A stretch of 64,000 nucleotides of DNA, taken from positions 3,895,775 through 3,959,774 of the forward strand of contig NC_052409.1 of the NCBI RefSeq assembly GCF_009389715.1, written 5' to 3'. Positions 1 through 10,132 of this stretch are shown here, in pieces. The position numbers were made by a program, and so were the translations under genes. The DNA is from Phoenix dactylifera. Lineage: Eukaryota > Streptophyta > Magnoliopsida > Arecales > Arecaceae. The notes under the pieces are model-generated. The model worked only from the letters and a program-made list of their open reading frames with translations, was not told the DNA's origin and ran no database searches. Position 1 is the first letter of the stretch, and every line of letters begins with the position of its first letter.

Positions 1-741
1 ATCCACAGCATGCTCCAGAAACTTGCCAAGAACTACTCCACTGTCCCACAGCACCGCCCCCGTCACTCCAGGTGTGCTCTGAATAGATATGACCTCTCTT
101 GTTACAGTAGCAGCAGACCCGGAAATAACAGCGTTTCTTCAGTTTCATCATTTTTTTAACGATCAGTCCCCGATCTTATTCCATTTACTCTACTCTTTAC
201 AGACGCCACCTCCAGGGAATGAGAAGTAATTGGCTAAAATCGAGGAGACTCGAAAGCAATCAAAGGGGACCTGGAACTAATTTTTCAAATTATATTTAAA
301 CATAATATAAAGCTTTTCCTTTTTAATGGCTTTGAACCGGCACGCTTCAGCTGACGAGTAGAGCAATATGAATCAACCGGGCTCCGCCCGCAAATCAGGC
401 GTTGCGGTCGAAACCACAAAAAAAAACCCTAGTTGAGCCCGGAAGGGAAAAAGAAGAGGACGGATGGGGGGGGGGGAGAGAGAGAGAGAGAGAGCAATAT
501 AATAATAATATACCATGGAAGAAGGGGATTGGAGGATGGAGAGGTGATGGCCGCAGGCGTCGAGGCGGAGGGAGATGGAGGAGTGGCGGACGAACTCGTT
601 CTGCCTCCGCGACGCCGGCTGCTGGATCGTCCACAGCAGCAGGATCTCCTCCGCCGCCTCTTCCACCACCCGCACCGCCGCCCCGTACGACCCCACCGTC
701 CTCATCGCCGCCGCCGCCTCCTCGTCGTCCCTCGACTTCAT
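1..741 (-). CDS. METTL21-type protein-lysine methyltransferase, N-terminal part (gene runs off the left edge)
   Basis: Partial minus-strand gene. Exon 1 is 741 to 514 (76 codons, ending at an ATG/GTATAT donor) and exon 2 starts at 78 after a TTCAG acceptor and runs out of the window; both junctions are phase 0. Exon 1 is acidic at its start, then has an alpha-helical stretch (residues about 24-40) and ends in LSILQSPSSM; exon 2 continues with STPGVTGAVLWDSG and VLGKFLEHAVD. The W-D-S/A-G then V-L-x-K-F/Y-L pattern is what precedes the SAM-binding motif in the methyltransferase-16 (METTL21-like) family of small cytosolic protein-lysine methyltransferases. The SAM-binding glycine motif itself lies outside the window, so substrate and activity cannot be judged. 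The start was chosen as the first ATG in frame; a second ATG at residue 13 is possible. Other readings of exon 1 are frame shadows of a GC-rich sequence. Confidence 0.8.
465..510. repeat. G-run plus (GA)n and (AAT)n microsatellites in intron 1 of the METTL21-like gene
   Basis: A run of G (about 465-475), then GA dinucleotides to about 494, then an AAT repeat ending next to the exon 1 donor. On the coding strand the donor is followed at once by TAT repeats and then a long CT tract. Confidence 0.85.
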
Positions 742-1053
742 GCCTTCCGTAGTCTTCTTTTGACCGGACCAAAGAGTCGAAACGCGGAGAATCTCACCCC
801 CCCGCTCCCGGGATCCCTTAGCACAGCCGCCGCCACAAGTAGGGTTTCAAAGTCGCTCGCCAGGTCCCAACTCCGAGGGGAGGACGCAAACCAGCCGGCT
901 GCGCCCCGATGCACGTTCGTCGTCAACCTTTACGGTACGCTGCTATGATCTTAGCACGTGCCTGCGCGGGGAGTGATTTGATGTACGGATCGATTTCATT
1001 AAGATAAATACGTAAGATATGATCAACGAACTCCGTGCCCATGGGATCGTGGG
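742..1053 (-). promoter_or_regulatory. Upstream region of the METTL21-like gene
   Basis: GC-rich 5' flank of the leftward gene, including an ACGT-core CACGTG box near 955. The short reading frame at 738-926 on the minus strand has no family features and is probably leader or promoter sequence. No convincing TATA box is seen. Confidence 0.4.
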
Positions 1054-1710
1054 TTTTTTTTTTCAAAAGCCGCTGCATTTCAACTTATATAAGTCTGGCG
1101 GGAGTACAAACGGTCAAATCAAGTAAAAGTAAATAATATAAAGAATGTATAATATTAGCTAGGCAACCTCTCCAAAATGCCGGACTATATATGAGGCGAC
1201 CCAGTCTACTGTACCGTTCGCTTCTCGATACACATGAGCTATCCGAAAAGAGGTCAGCTTCCTCACCAATGTACGAGTATTCCATATCAAAGGGTGGCCA
1301 ACTCCGTATCCATCTGCTCTCCGAATCCAATCAATCACTATGAACGAATCATCCTTAAAGAATAAGCTTTCAACCCCCACCATCCATCTCGCATACAATA
1401 TGCTCTCCCATGCTGCCCGTAGTTCCACTCTCACTACGGTCGGTTCAAGTATGCTCCGCCCTCCGGCTGCTATAAAACTACCTTCATAATTCATAATCAC
1501 AAAACTCATTCCCCTATAAACAAACACTATCACACGCCATACCTCCATCCAAATTCATCTTGAGATAGCTAGAACACACCATACCTCCATCCAAATTCAT
1601 CTTGAGACAGCTAGTAGGTGTTCTACTTTTTCGAGAACCCGCCTCTCTCACTCTTCTACTTCGATGTAAGCCGCCACACGACCAGAAATTGAAGCTAATA
1701 TCCATTGCGA
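1054..1710 (-). mobile_element. Degenerate 5'-truncated LINE, RNase H-domain end
   Basis: Minus-strand remnant of an L1-like LINE. The T-run at 1054-1063 is the poly(A) tail in reverse. Upstream of it (1159-1548) the translation keeps RNase H-like (RVT_3) landmarks: GSFIAAGG, VELRAAWESILYAR, a DDSFIVIDWIRR stretch, and the terminal HVYREANGTVDWVASY motif. These match the corresponding parts of the much fresher LINE at 56803-59296. The reading frame is broken between about 1540 and 1700. ATCGTGG occurs at 1046-1052 and 1724-1730 and may be a short target-site duplication, although seven bases could be chance. Confidence 0.8.
1532..1616. repeat. Tandem duplication of about 43 bp inside the LINE remnant
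   Basis: Two adjacent near-identical copies of a segment beginning ACACGCCATACC / ACACACCATACC. In translation this repeats a LKMNLDGGM block, the first strand of the RNase H fold, so the duplication arose after or during decay of the element. Confidence 0.85.
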
Positions 1711-1733
1711 GCCACGATGTACAATCGTGGCAA

Positions 1734-1753
1734 CAGCAGCAGCAGCAGCAGCA
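1734..1753. repeat. (AGC)n microsatellite
   Basis: About seven AGC triplets next to the 5' end of the LINE remnant; not in a recognised reading frame. Confidence 0.9.
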
Positions 1754-1754
1754 T

Positions 1755-2430
1755 TAGCTGCTTCTCACCCAGGATGATAATGCACTCACCGGGATTGTTC
1801 GAGCGAGAAGAATCCATCCTCATTTTGGGCACTGACAAGAAAATAGAATCCGATCCCCACAAGGTGCCCACCTAACAAAAGCTTCCCAATCTTCCTGCTG
1901 CTTTCTGAAAAATCGCTAACAATAAAAATTATGGAATTATAAGTGTGTTCGTCCTTCTTCAAATCGCTCTACATACTTAAAAAGACTTTTGTGTTAACAA
2001 AACTGTCACTGTCTACAACATGAATGAGTATACAAATCAGAGGCCTGGGCCCAATGGAACCAAAGTGATCCTCCTCTGGCCTTCAATTGAAGCCACTGCA
2101 GATTTTACCTTTGAAGCTCTCAGCCTCTTCTTTACAGCCCTAAATTGTCCTCCCAACCTCCCAATGATAGACTCACTGTTAACCTTCGAAACAACAATAA
2201 AACAAAGTCATGGTGACAAGAACCATAACATACAACAGAAATTAATAATCTGACTTAAAACCAGAAAGCAGCCAGCACATAGTAGGATCTTCTTCGAAAG
2301 TCTCCAGAGGCTCCATCAGATCATGACATTCACCTTTCACACAGGAAGAACTTTTAGCTTTTGCGGCAAAACTTTACAGGTGAAGGCAGGAAGCTGTGAT
2401 CCTAATAACGGGTTGACCAAAATACCACCT
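1755..2430 (-). other. 3' flank of the FyPP gene
   Basis: AT-rich sequence between the FyPP stop codon and the LINE remnant; probably holds the 3' UTR. The 77-codon reading frame at 2020-2253 on the plus strand resembles nothing I know. Confidence 0.4.
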
Positions 2431-5400
2431 TCATAAAAAGTATGGGACTCCTGTCCTGGGCCCTCTCATTTGATTATTCTCTTCAGTTTCTGTGAAGAAC
2501 TTCACCTCTCTCTCCTATCAATTAAAAAAAATGGACAGCTAAGAATTAGGTGAGAGCACCCATACAAAGTACAAAAGAGCCAAAACACTCGTAAAATGGC
2601 ATCTATCTGCCATGAGCCATACAACCGTCAATCTGAATTTTTGAAGCTTATTTTGAGTATTCAACAAAGATACACCACCTTAAGTGGGGCATAATTTGTT
2701 TTGATTACATGGCTGAAGAAGTTTCAAACTCCAAATTTTCAATGCACATTCAGAAATATTCAGCACAAAATTAATGATGGAAAAAAAGGTATGTAAATAA
2801 AGGCATATCACCAAGAAAAGGCAAATGCTAAGGTCATTAACCATACCATATTCTCATTGAAGCTCAATATCGAAGCTACATTCCCACATCTGTAACAATA
2901 ATTAGGAGCAGACCACACCTGGACAGGCCCGAATATCAAAAGTTGCATATAAGTATTTAGCGTCCACGAAACAAAGGGTTAGTAAAATAAATTAACTAAA
3001 GAATCCCATCGAACAACAGAAGAACAGTGACATGAACTACATTAAGCATGAAGCAACTCATGTGTTAACTCACAGTTACAAGGCCCTTGTCTTGAAACAT
3101 GTACTTCAAACCTTCCTGGACAAGTTGGTGTGCCCGACAAACAAGATCAAGATTGTTTATGTGATTGAACTACAATAAAAGAGGGTACATGTGTGAAAAC
3201 AGTCCACTCAAAAAGAAATTCAGCTTATAAAACCCAAAGAATCTATTCATGTACCTCTGATGTCACCCTGGATCCGAAAAGCCAACCTGCACCGCGAGGA
3301 CTGACAGCCCATGTCTCAATATCCTCTGGGTCACTCCACATAAGGTCACAAAAAGGGCCCTCATGAGGAATTTCACAATTGCGGTCGATAACCCTTATCT
3401 GTTAATAAATAGGAATTGCAGGAAGAAAAACAATATTTTATTATAAAGATCAAACAGGTAGTAATGGCCAACCACACAAGGATAATTTTTCAAACTCAAT
3501 TCGTAATAAGTACAAGATAACACTAGATCACAGCAACTGCCATGCATGGCCAAGCACAGGCTTCGAGTTATAATATTAAAGGGGTGTGTGCATGTATGTA
3601 CATCAGTGTCTGTGTAGGCAAAGAGGTACATACATGTAAATTAGACAGCATAATAAAAAAATACAGCCCCCTTCTCACCTGTTGTACAGTGATTATCAGT
3701 TTTTTATAAGCACAAAGGATCAACTGAATTTGATGCAGTCAATGCTATTAATCTATCCAATCCTTATAGTCTAATTTTGAGAATTAAGTTTGTCTGGACC
3801 AGATTATGTTTTTTTGCCAACCAGATAAAATTTTACCACATCAATTAGTAACTAACATAATGTTCCCTTATCTACAATGCATAAATAATGCCACTAATGT
3901 GAAAAATGAATCACCAGTTAAAATTTTACCATCTTTGAAAGATAAATGTAGGAAAATGCTAGGAAATGAAGGGCTCAAGAAATCAATTCTGAAGATGAAT
4001 CCCTCCAGAAAAGTTGAGAAGGGCAAACCTGATCAACTGTTCGTATATCCGGAGAAAGACCACCATGGACACAGAGAACCTGCAGTTCCCAAAGGAAGAC
4101 TATATTGGAATAACAGATACAAGCTAAAAAGAAGGCAAAAATAGCATCTGACAAGTCATTTGTATGCGAGTGCAAAAACAAGAGGGGCTTACAGTTCCAT
4201 CTATAATTGCTGACAATGTTAGGTAATCAAATACATCAGTGCAATACCGCCATGCATTGGCATTTCCATACTTCCTCTGGCACTCATCATAAAAACCATA
4301 CACCTAAAAATAGATGACATCTATCATTAGCAAATCCCATATGGAAACAAATTACATGTTTATGTTTTGCATGTTCATTTGGTGGACCTATGAAATCAAA
4401 CAAAAGTTAAGACAATCAAATTAGCCAATATAATTAGCAAAAGAAATAAAATGCTTATAATTTATCTCTCTTAATTTCTGGAATAACCAAAACGAAGCTT
4501 TCATGAGATCTCCTAAGCATAATGTAAAATTATGATTTGTCAGATGACAGAACCAAGTGCAAACACAAAGCAGTGTATGAGAAGCAAAATGATTTTCTTA
4601 CAGCCATATCCCTGTATTATGCAGCCTTATATATAAACAGAGTTTGTAAACCTTTAGCCCACAAAATTGTATAAACAATATAAAATTCTCTATGAGAACA
4701 ACTCATGGAATTCCCTATCAGTAAAACATTAATGTCCGTCATCCTTAGAGTATGCATATTGTGAAACAATATAGCCACACTTACAAAGACACAAATCACA
4801 TCATCAAAGTTGTGGTTCAGCTTCCTAGTGCCACGAAAAACATAAGCAAGAATAGTATTTTGGATCCATAGCCAAATCAATTATCTTAGAAGTTACAGCA
4901 AACTAAGTGTGAGGACCCGTGCGGGCGTGTGTTTAGTCCCACATCGGTTATTCGCTAGGTAGATTTTGGGTATTTATACAGGATCAAGGAACCTAAATAA
5001 TAACTTCTGGCTAGCCATTTTGGGTGAGATCCTGGATTGTTACAAATGGTATCAGAGCGGACCCAGCTTATAACCTATGTGGACTAGGGGACACTGCAGC
5101 ACGGATCCATTGGGACTGACTACGGGCCAATCATGGTGTTTGTGATTAGATTTGAATAGATTTGAACCCTTAGCCTGACGAGGACGTTAGGGCTTGAACG
5201 GGGGGAGTATGTGAGGACCCGTGCGGGCGTGTGTTTAGTCCCACATCAGTTATTCGCTAGGTAGATCTTGGGTACTTATACGGGATCAAGGAACCTAAAT
5301 AATACTTTTCGGCTAACCATTTTGGGTGAGATACTGGGTTGTTACACTAAGTGCCTAGTTTCACTGTTTATCCAAGTGATCATATTTTGTTAACCCCTCA

Positions 5401-8400
5401 ACATCCAATGGTGAATCAAAAAAGCATGACTTATTTAGGGCAAAACTATTGACATCTCACAAGGAGAATAGTCTTACTTCCAACAGCAAGGGGTCATAGG
5501 TTTCGATAGAACCTCTTAGCCTGATTAAGTATAAGCTTTGCAATGGGAGGAGTAACAAAATTTGATGGGGACTGTAATCTTGGAAGGATGGTTGCATCTC
5601 TTGAAGATCCTTGCAATGAAGTATGCCGGATTTAGTCTGATTACAACCATTCAAAACCTAGAAGATGAGAAACTTCCACCCTAGACAATTAAATGAAGAG
5701 ATAGAAGAGCCTAAAATGTCGAGGAACATTTTTTTTCTTTAAAAGTTTTCTTCATGATATCCTAAAAAAAACTTCTTTAAAGAACATACTCATCAGGTGC
5801 ACAGTGAGACCAAGGCCATTCCTAAAATTACCAATAACAAATCATCTATCCAAACTACAAAGTCCACAATAAATAATCAGCTCAAGTTCATCCAACATAT
5901 ATCATTCATGAAGCCAAAATAGTATTCATGGGGTACCCCTGAGACCGCAAAGATTTAATTAAATAATGTCAACCACATTGACTTAAACCTTTTGCTTTTG
6001 CCATGTGACCATTTGTAATGTTTCAGTGGCTGTAGACACAGTATTTTACTATTCTAAACGTAATAACTAAAATGTCTAAAGCTAATTGCATGAAACATAT
6101 ATCTAAATATGTTGGCAAAAGTAAAATAAACTTAACATGAGAGCCATAAGAAAGAGAAGAGAACTGTTCCGAAGGTCCCTAGTGATTATTTCTATTTGTG
6201 TGTTAAATGAATAGCCCAAAACATGATTATAAGGTAAAGTTACACCTCAAAGTACTATAGCAATCACATGTAGTTCACTCATTTATCAGATGTGCTAACA
6301 GATAATTCAATGCAACTCAGGCAGATGAAAAGTCTTAACAAAGTATAGCAACCATGCTTTGACCACATATATGCAACAACAAGAGTTTCCGGTTGTTGAC
6401 TACTGATTTCTTCTTATTGCATGGCATAGAGAAAAGTTCAGGGGGTTAGAGAAGCATCAGAGCTAATTAAAACACGCTTGGACACAAGAATCCAGATAAT
6501 AATAGTAGTTAAAAGGTGGCGTGACAAACATGCAGCATATGCATTCACCTATTACATACCGCAATATCTCTAATTGGCACTTTAACACAATCCAGAAGCC
6601 AAGGCAGACACCTACGCCAGGCTGCTCTTTCATGATGCAGGAACAACCAGTGCCAAGGCACCATCGAGCTGACTTAATTTCATGGCTAAGCATTAACGCA
6701 GTTGGAAGGGAATATTCTCATGTGTTAACAAGTGTAAACTTGTTGGAGAATAATACTTGCATGACAGAAGGCTAGCTCACTATTAGATACTTCAACCTCC
6801 ATCCTTTTATTTGGGCATATTTACATATCCATAAGTACTCAAATGAAAGAAAATGATGACTTTGATACTTTTGAAACTATCCAATAAAATGAACTGACCA
6901 GGCTGATTACAATAATATTATCCACACAAGGATGAATCTTCAACTAATAATTTCACTTTAATGACCGGGAAATAAACATTAATGATAAAGCAGTAAGGAA
7001 CAAATTTCTAAAGGCTTAAACATTTTAACAAGATTGTGACGGTCATAAAAATCCAGATGGCGTTATGTTTTAGACAAATCATGTGTTAAACCTCGAAAGT
7101 ACTGCACATCCAGATGAAAGAGTCAATTCAATCATGAATTCAGAAAGCTGAATTTGCTCGATTAGCCTGCTGACTTATGCTGTTCTATAAGCCCTATTCA
7201 ATATTCCTTTGTGTTCCTATGGGGGATAAGTGGGTGATGGCACTGCAAATCTCATGGATAAGTAAAATCAAATAGGGAAATAGGGAGTGTGCATCATGTC
7301 TAACCTCCAGGAAACTAAAAAAGAACTCAAACGGCCATGTAAAGTATAAAGAAGACACAATAATCAGGAGATAGAATCAAGACAGAATCCTCAAGAAGAA
7401 AAACGATAAAGAAAGCAAGCATCTGAGGTTTGGGTAGAGCAAATGTAGAACCCTCTAAAGGCAGAACAAAGAACACAAGATCAACTGAAATAAAACCCCA
7501 GAGAATCCTTAAGAATGCAGCTGATCAATTTATATTAGACCAGAATGCATTATTTAATTTGACATCACTGTTTGGAGCACTGAATTGCAGCCCAACACAC
7601 AAAGGAGATTCAATATCATGCAAAGGGGCAGTTGCATTAATTCCCAACAAGATATTTAACAACACAAAAATTCTGTGATGGTTAAGCTCATTCTAGAAAA
7701 TATTTTAACCAACAGCATACCTGTGTTAGCTGCCTGCTTTCATGATTTCCACGCAGAAGGGTTATATTTGCAGGATATCTAATGAAGATACAGCCAGACA
7801 AACAGAATACGTGATTTCAATTATTTTGTGGAAATTGCTAAAAGAATTCTCAGAAATAATATAGAGCAAACACGCAAACAAAACAAGCCAACTTTACTGG
7901 CTAGAAGAAGCTCACTGAGCAAACATATCAAATTCTACAAAAAGTCATTTCAACTCATTGATGTATTAAGGGGGGAAAGTTGAAGATATGGAATTCGAAG
8001 AAAAAAAATTGCAAATGAATTTAAGAAGGCAATGATAGAGTCAAAGGTGCTCTGGGAGCTCACCTAGGCACTCAAGTGAGCTGGTGCAACCCTAGAGTGC
8101 CTCAGAAACACCAAGGAAAGGGTAGCTTTGTTGAGGCAATGCCTAGGCAAGCACCTGAGCAGAAGTGAGGTGATTTTGAGCAAGCACCTCTCTTAGCGAC
8201 AGCAGTTTTTGTCCCTTTTTGGCATTCCTTAATTGCTATGTTAGCTTTAATTTGAGGAGTATTATGGTCTACTAGAACAACCCTTTATTGGCTTAAGGAA
8301 TAACAGAGACGCTCCACTTTAATCATCCAGTACTACAAGTGGACTGTGATGCACTAGGTGATTATGATGACGATGCTTGAAGGCTTGAAGCTACTCTAGT

Positions 8401-10132
8401 CTCTAGGAAAACTCTCTAAAATTATAGAGAAACAAATAAATTTTCCTGGGACCACAAGTTGACTGTGATGCACAAGGTGATCATGATGATGATGCTTGAA
8501 GACTTGAAGCTACTCTAGTCTCTAGGAAGACGGTCTAAAATATAGGAAAACAAATAAATTTTCCTGCTGCATACTTTCTTACTCTGATTTATGATACATT
8601 CTTTTTCAAAATACTGCAAAAAGAGCTTTTCTTTTGCCAAGTCACCAACACAAACAAGCATATGTATGCACATACTATACATACTAATTTTCCAGAATAG
8701 GAAAAAATGGACAGACCAAGGAGCATTGCTGTGTCCTTGTTCAAGAAATACCTGGCTTTAAGAAGCAAAAGAATAGTGAAAACTTCCAGACTGTTATAAC
8801 CACGATCAACAAAATCACCCTGACAGTAGCGTACACGCCATTTAATCATCAGATCATCTTCTGGCATCAATGAGGAAAACTCATGGCACTACAAATGCCA
8901 CAGATGGTTCAGAGAGCAAAAGAATCTTACCATAAAGATGTAATTTGTCTCAGGAACATGACCACCAGTCTGGAAGAGTTTCATTAAATCATGAAATTGA
9001 CCATGGATATCTCCACAAACAGTCACGGGGCTGTTCACAGGCTGGACATTTGACTCCTCAATAAGAATCTCTTTAACCTGAATACAATTAAAATTTGAGA
9101 CTTCAGAGTTGAACAGACCTAAACAATAATATCTTTACCAGACTTCTAAAGAGGCATCAAGGGAGAAAGAAAGTGATGTATGAAAATGCAGTATTAATTT
9201 CTTCTCATGTTAATCTGTAGGGACAACGGTCTTGAAAGTGATCATGATGACATTTAGATGTAGGTGCTGGACTTAAAAGGGTAAACATAATATGCCGCAG
9301 GTGATAAGAACATTTGATAAGAGTAACCGTGCATTTTGACAACAGTAACCATGATTATAACCAGACAGCAATTCGTAGTCCAGCCCTTTCTTACGACTGA
9401 CATACCAAATGCATAATCTTTTTATTTCTTCCAGTAGGATTAAAAGTTAGAACTAGCATCAGATACAAATGACCTAATGGGTGAAATTCGCTACATTCTT
9501 GCAGTATTTAGAGAGAAAATCTTATCCCCAAATCCCCCATACCGAATAAAATTGCATTAACTTTTAGGGGGTTAAAGAAAATGGATTAACAAGAGCGGTA
9601 TATGCATCTTCGCATGAAAACAAATAAAGCAAACTCAGATAAAAAAGTAAATTCAATAAAATGCACATGGATGAGTTAAAAAATGTTAAAACGGATATCT
9701 TTGTAGCAATTAGAATCAATATGTACGTTTCATCCATCCGGACGAAAATTAAAATCAATCCATCACATGCGATCCCAGTCCTCTATTTCTCGTACTGTAC
9801 TACTATTTAATTTCCAAACTTTAATTCTATTCTATATCTCAACCAAATTAAGAGGTCCAGAAACATAATATATTCGACAGTTACAACAGGAGGAGGTGAA
9901 ATCTATGACACGAATTCAAACAAAAGAAATCAACCTTATGAAGAAAACCTAACTTCGAATCGAGCCCTAAAACTCGAGCAGAAGCGAAATGCCCTGGATT
10001 TAGGGCAAGAAGAAAGAGAGAGGTTAAAAGGGAGGGAGCGAGAGTTCGCACGTATTCGCAGAGGAGCTGGAGCTCGTCCTCCATTAGATGCTGGCCTTCC
10101 TTCACCTTCGAAATCCAGAGATCCAAGTCCAT
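2431..10132 (-). CDS. FYPP: Phytochrome-associated Ser/Thr phosphatase, PP6 catalytic subunit (FyPP type), complete
   Basis: Metallophosphatase catalytic subunit of the PP2A/PP4/PP6 class; in plants this type dephosphorylates phytochrome and PIN auxin carriers (family knowledge). Ten exons: 10132-10052, 9077-8931, 8819-8752, 7778-7721, 4303-4193, 4079-4029, 3398-3255, 3169-3074, 2918-2847, 2514-2431. They sum to 912 nt, giving 303 aa, the usual FyPP length. Metal and active-site motifs are intact: GDIHG (49-53), GDFVDRG (77-83), GNHE (109-112) and HGG (160-162). The C-terminal YFL tail, methylated in this class, is present. The start [13 protein letters not shown] fits the PP6 N-terminus; an in-frame upstream ATG at 10333 lies in 5'-UTR-like sequence and was not used. 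Position 5 is Leu where the plant proteins I recall have Gln. All introns obey GT-AG. Confidence 0.97.
4908..5346 (+). mobile_element. Complete TRIM (terminal-repeat retrotransposon in miniature) in FyPP intron 4
   Basis: Two 137-bp direct terminal repeats, 4908-5044 and 5210-5346, begin TGTGAGGACC and end TTGTTACA, with only a few mismatches. The first repeat is followed after two bases by TGGTATCAGAGC (5047-5058), a primer-binding site complementary to the 3' end of initiator methionine tRNA. A purine-rich polypurine tract (about 5200-5209) precedes the second repeat. The internal region is only 165 bp and has no coding capacity. A five-base target-site duplication, CTAAG, flanks the element (4903-4907 and 5347-5351). 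The element is plus-strand, opposite to the host gene, and leaves the exons untouched. Confidence 0.96.
8040..8205. repeat. CCTAGGC-containing dispersed repeat in FyPP intron 3
   Basis: A more GC-rich patch with repeated CACCTAGGCA / CCTAGGCAAGCACC motifs in an AT-rich intron. It resembles dispersed plant repeats with this core, but I cannot define its ends. Confidence 0.35.
8329..8565. repeat. Tandem duplication of about 120 bp in FyPP intron 3
   Basis: Two direct copies (about 8329-8447 and 8450-8565), each running from GACTGTGATGCAC through CTTGAAGCTACTCTAG to AAATAAATTTTCCTG, with roughly one difference in ten bases. Confidence 0.85.

Noticed and set aside
402-948. Plus-strand frames over the METTL21-like first exon
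   Set aside because: Shadows of the GC-rich exon 1 on the other strand; the minus-strand exon has splice sites and family similarity.
3806-4144. 112-codon plus-strand frame antisense to FyPP exon 6
   Set aside because: Covers the exon in antisense and has no family similarity.
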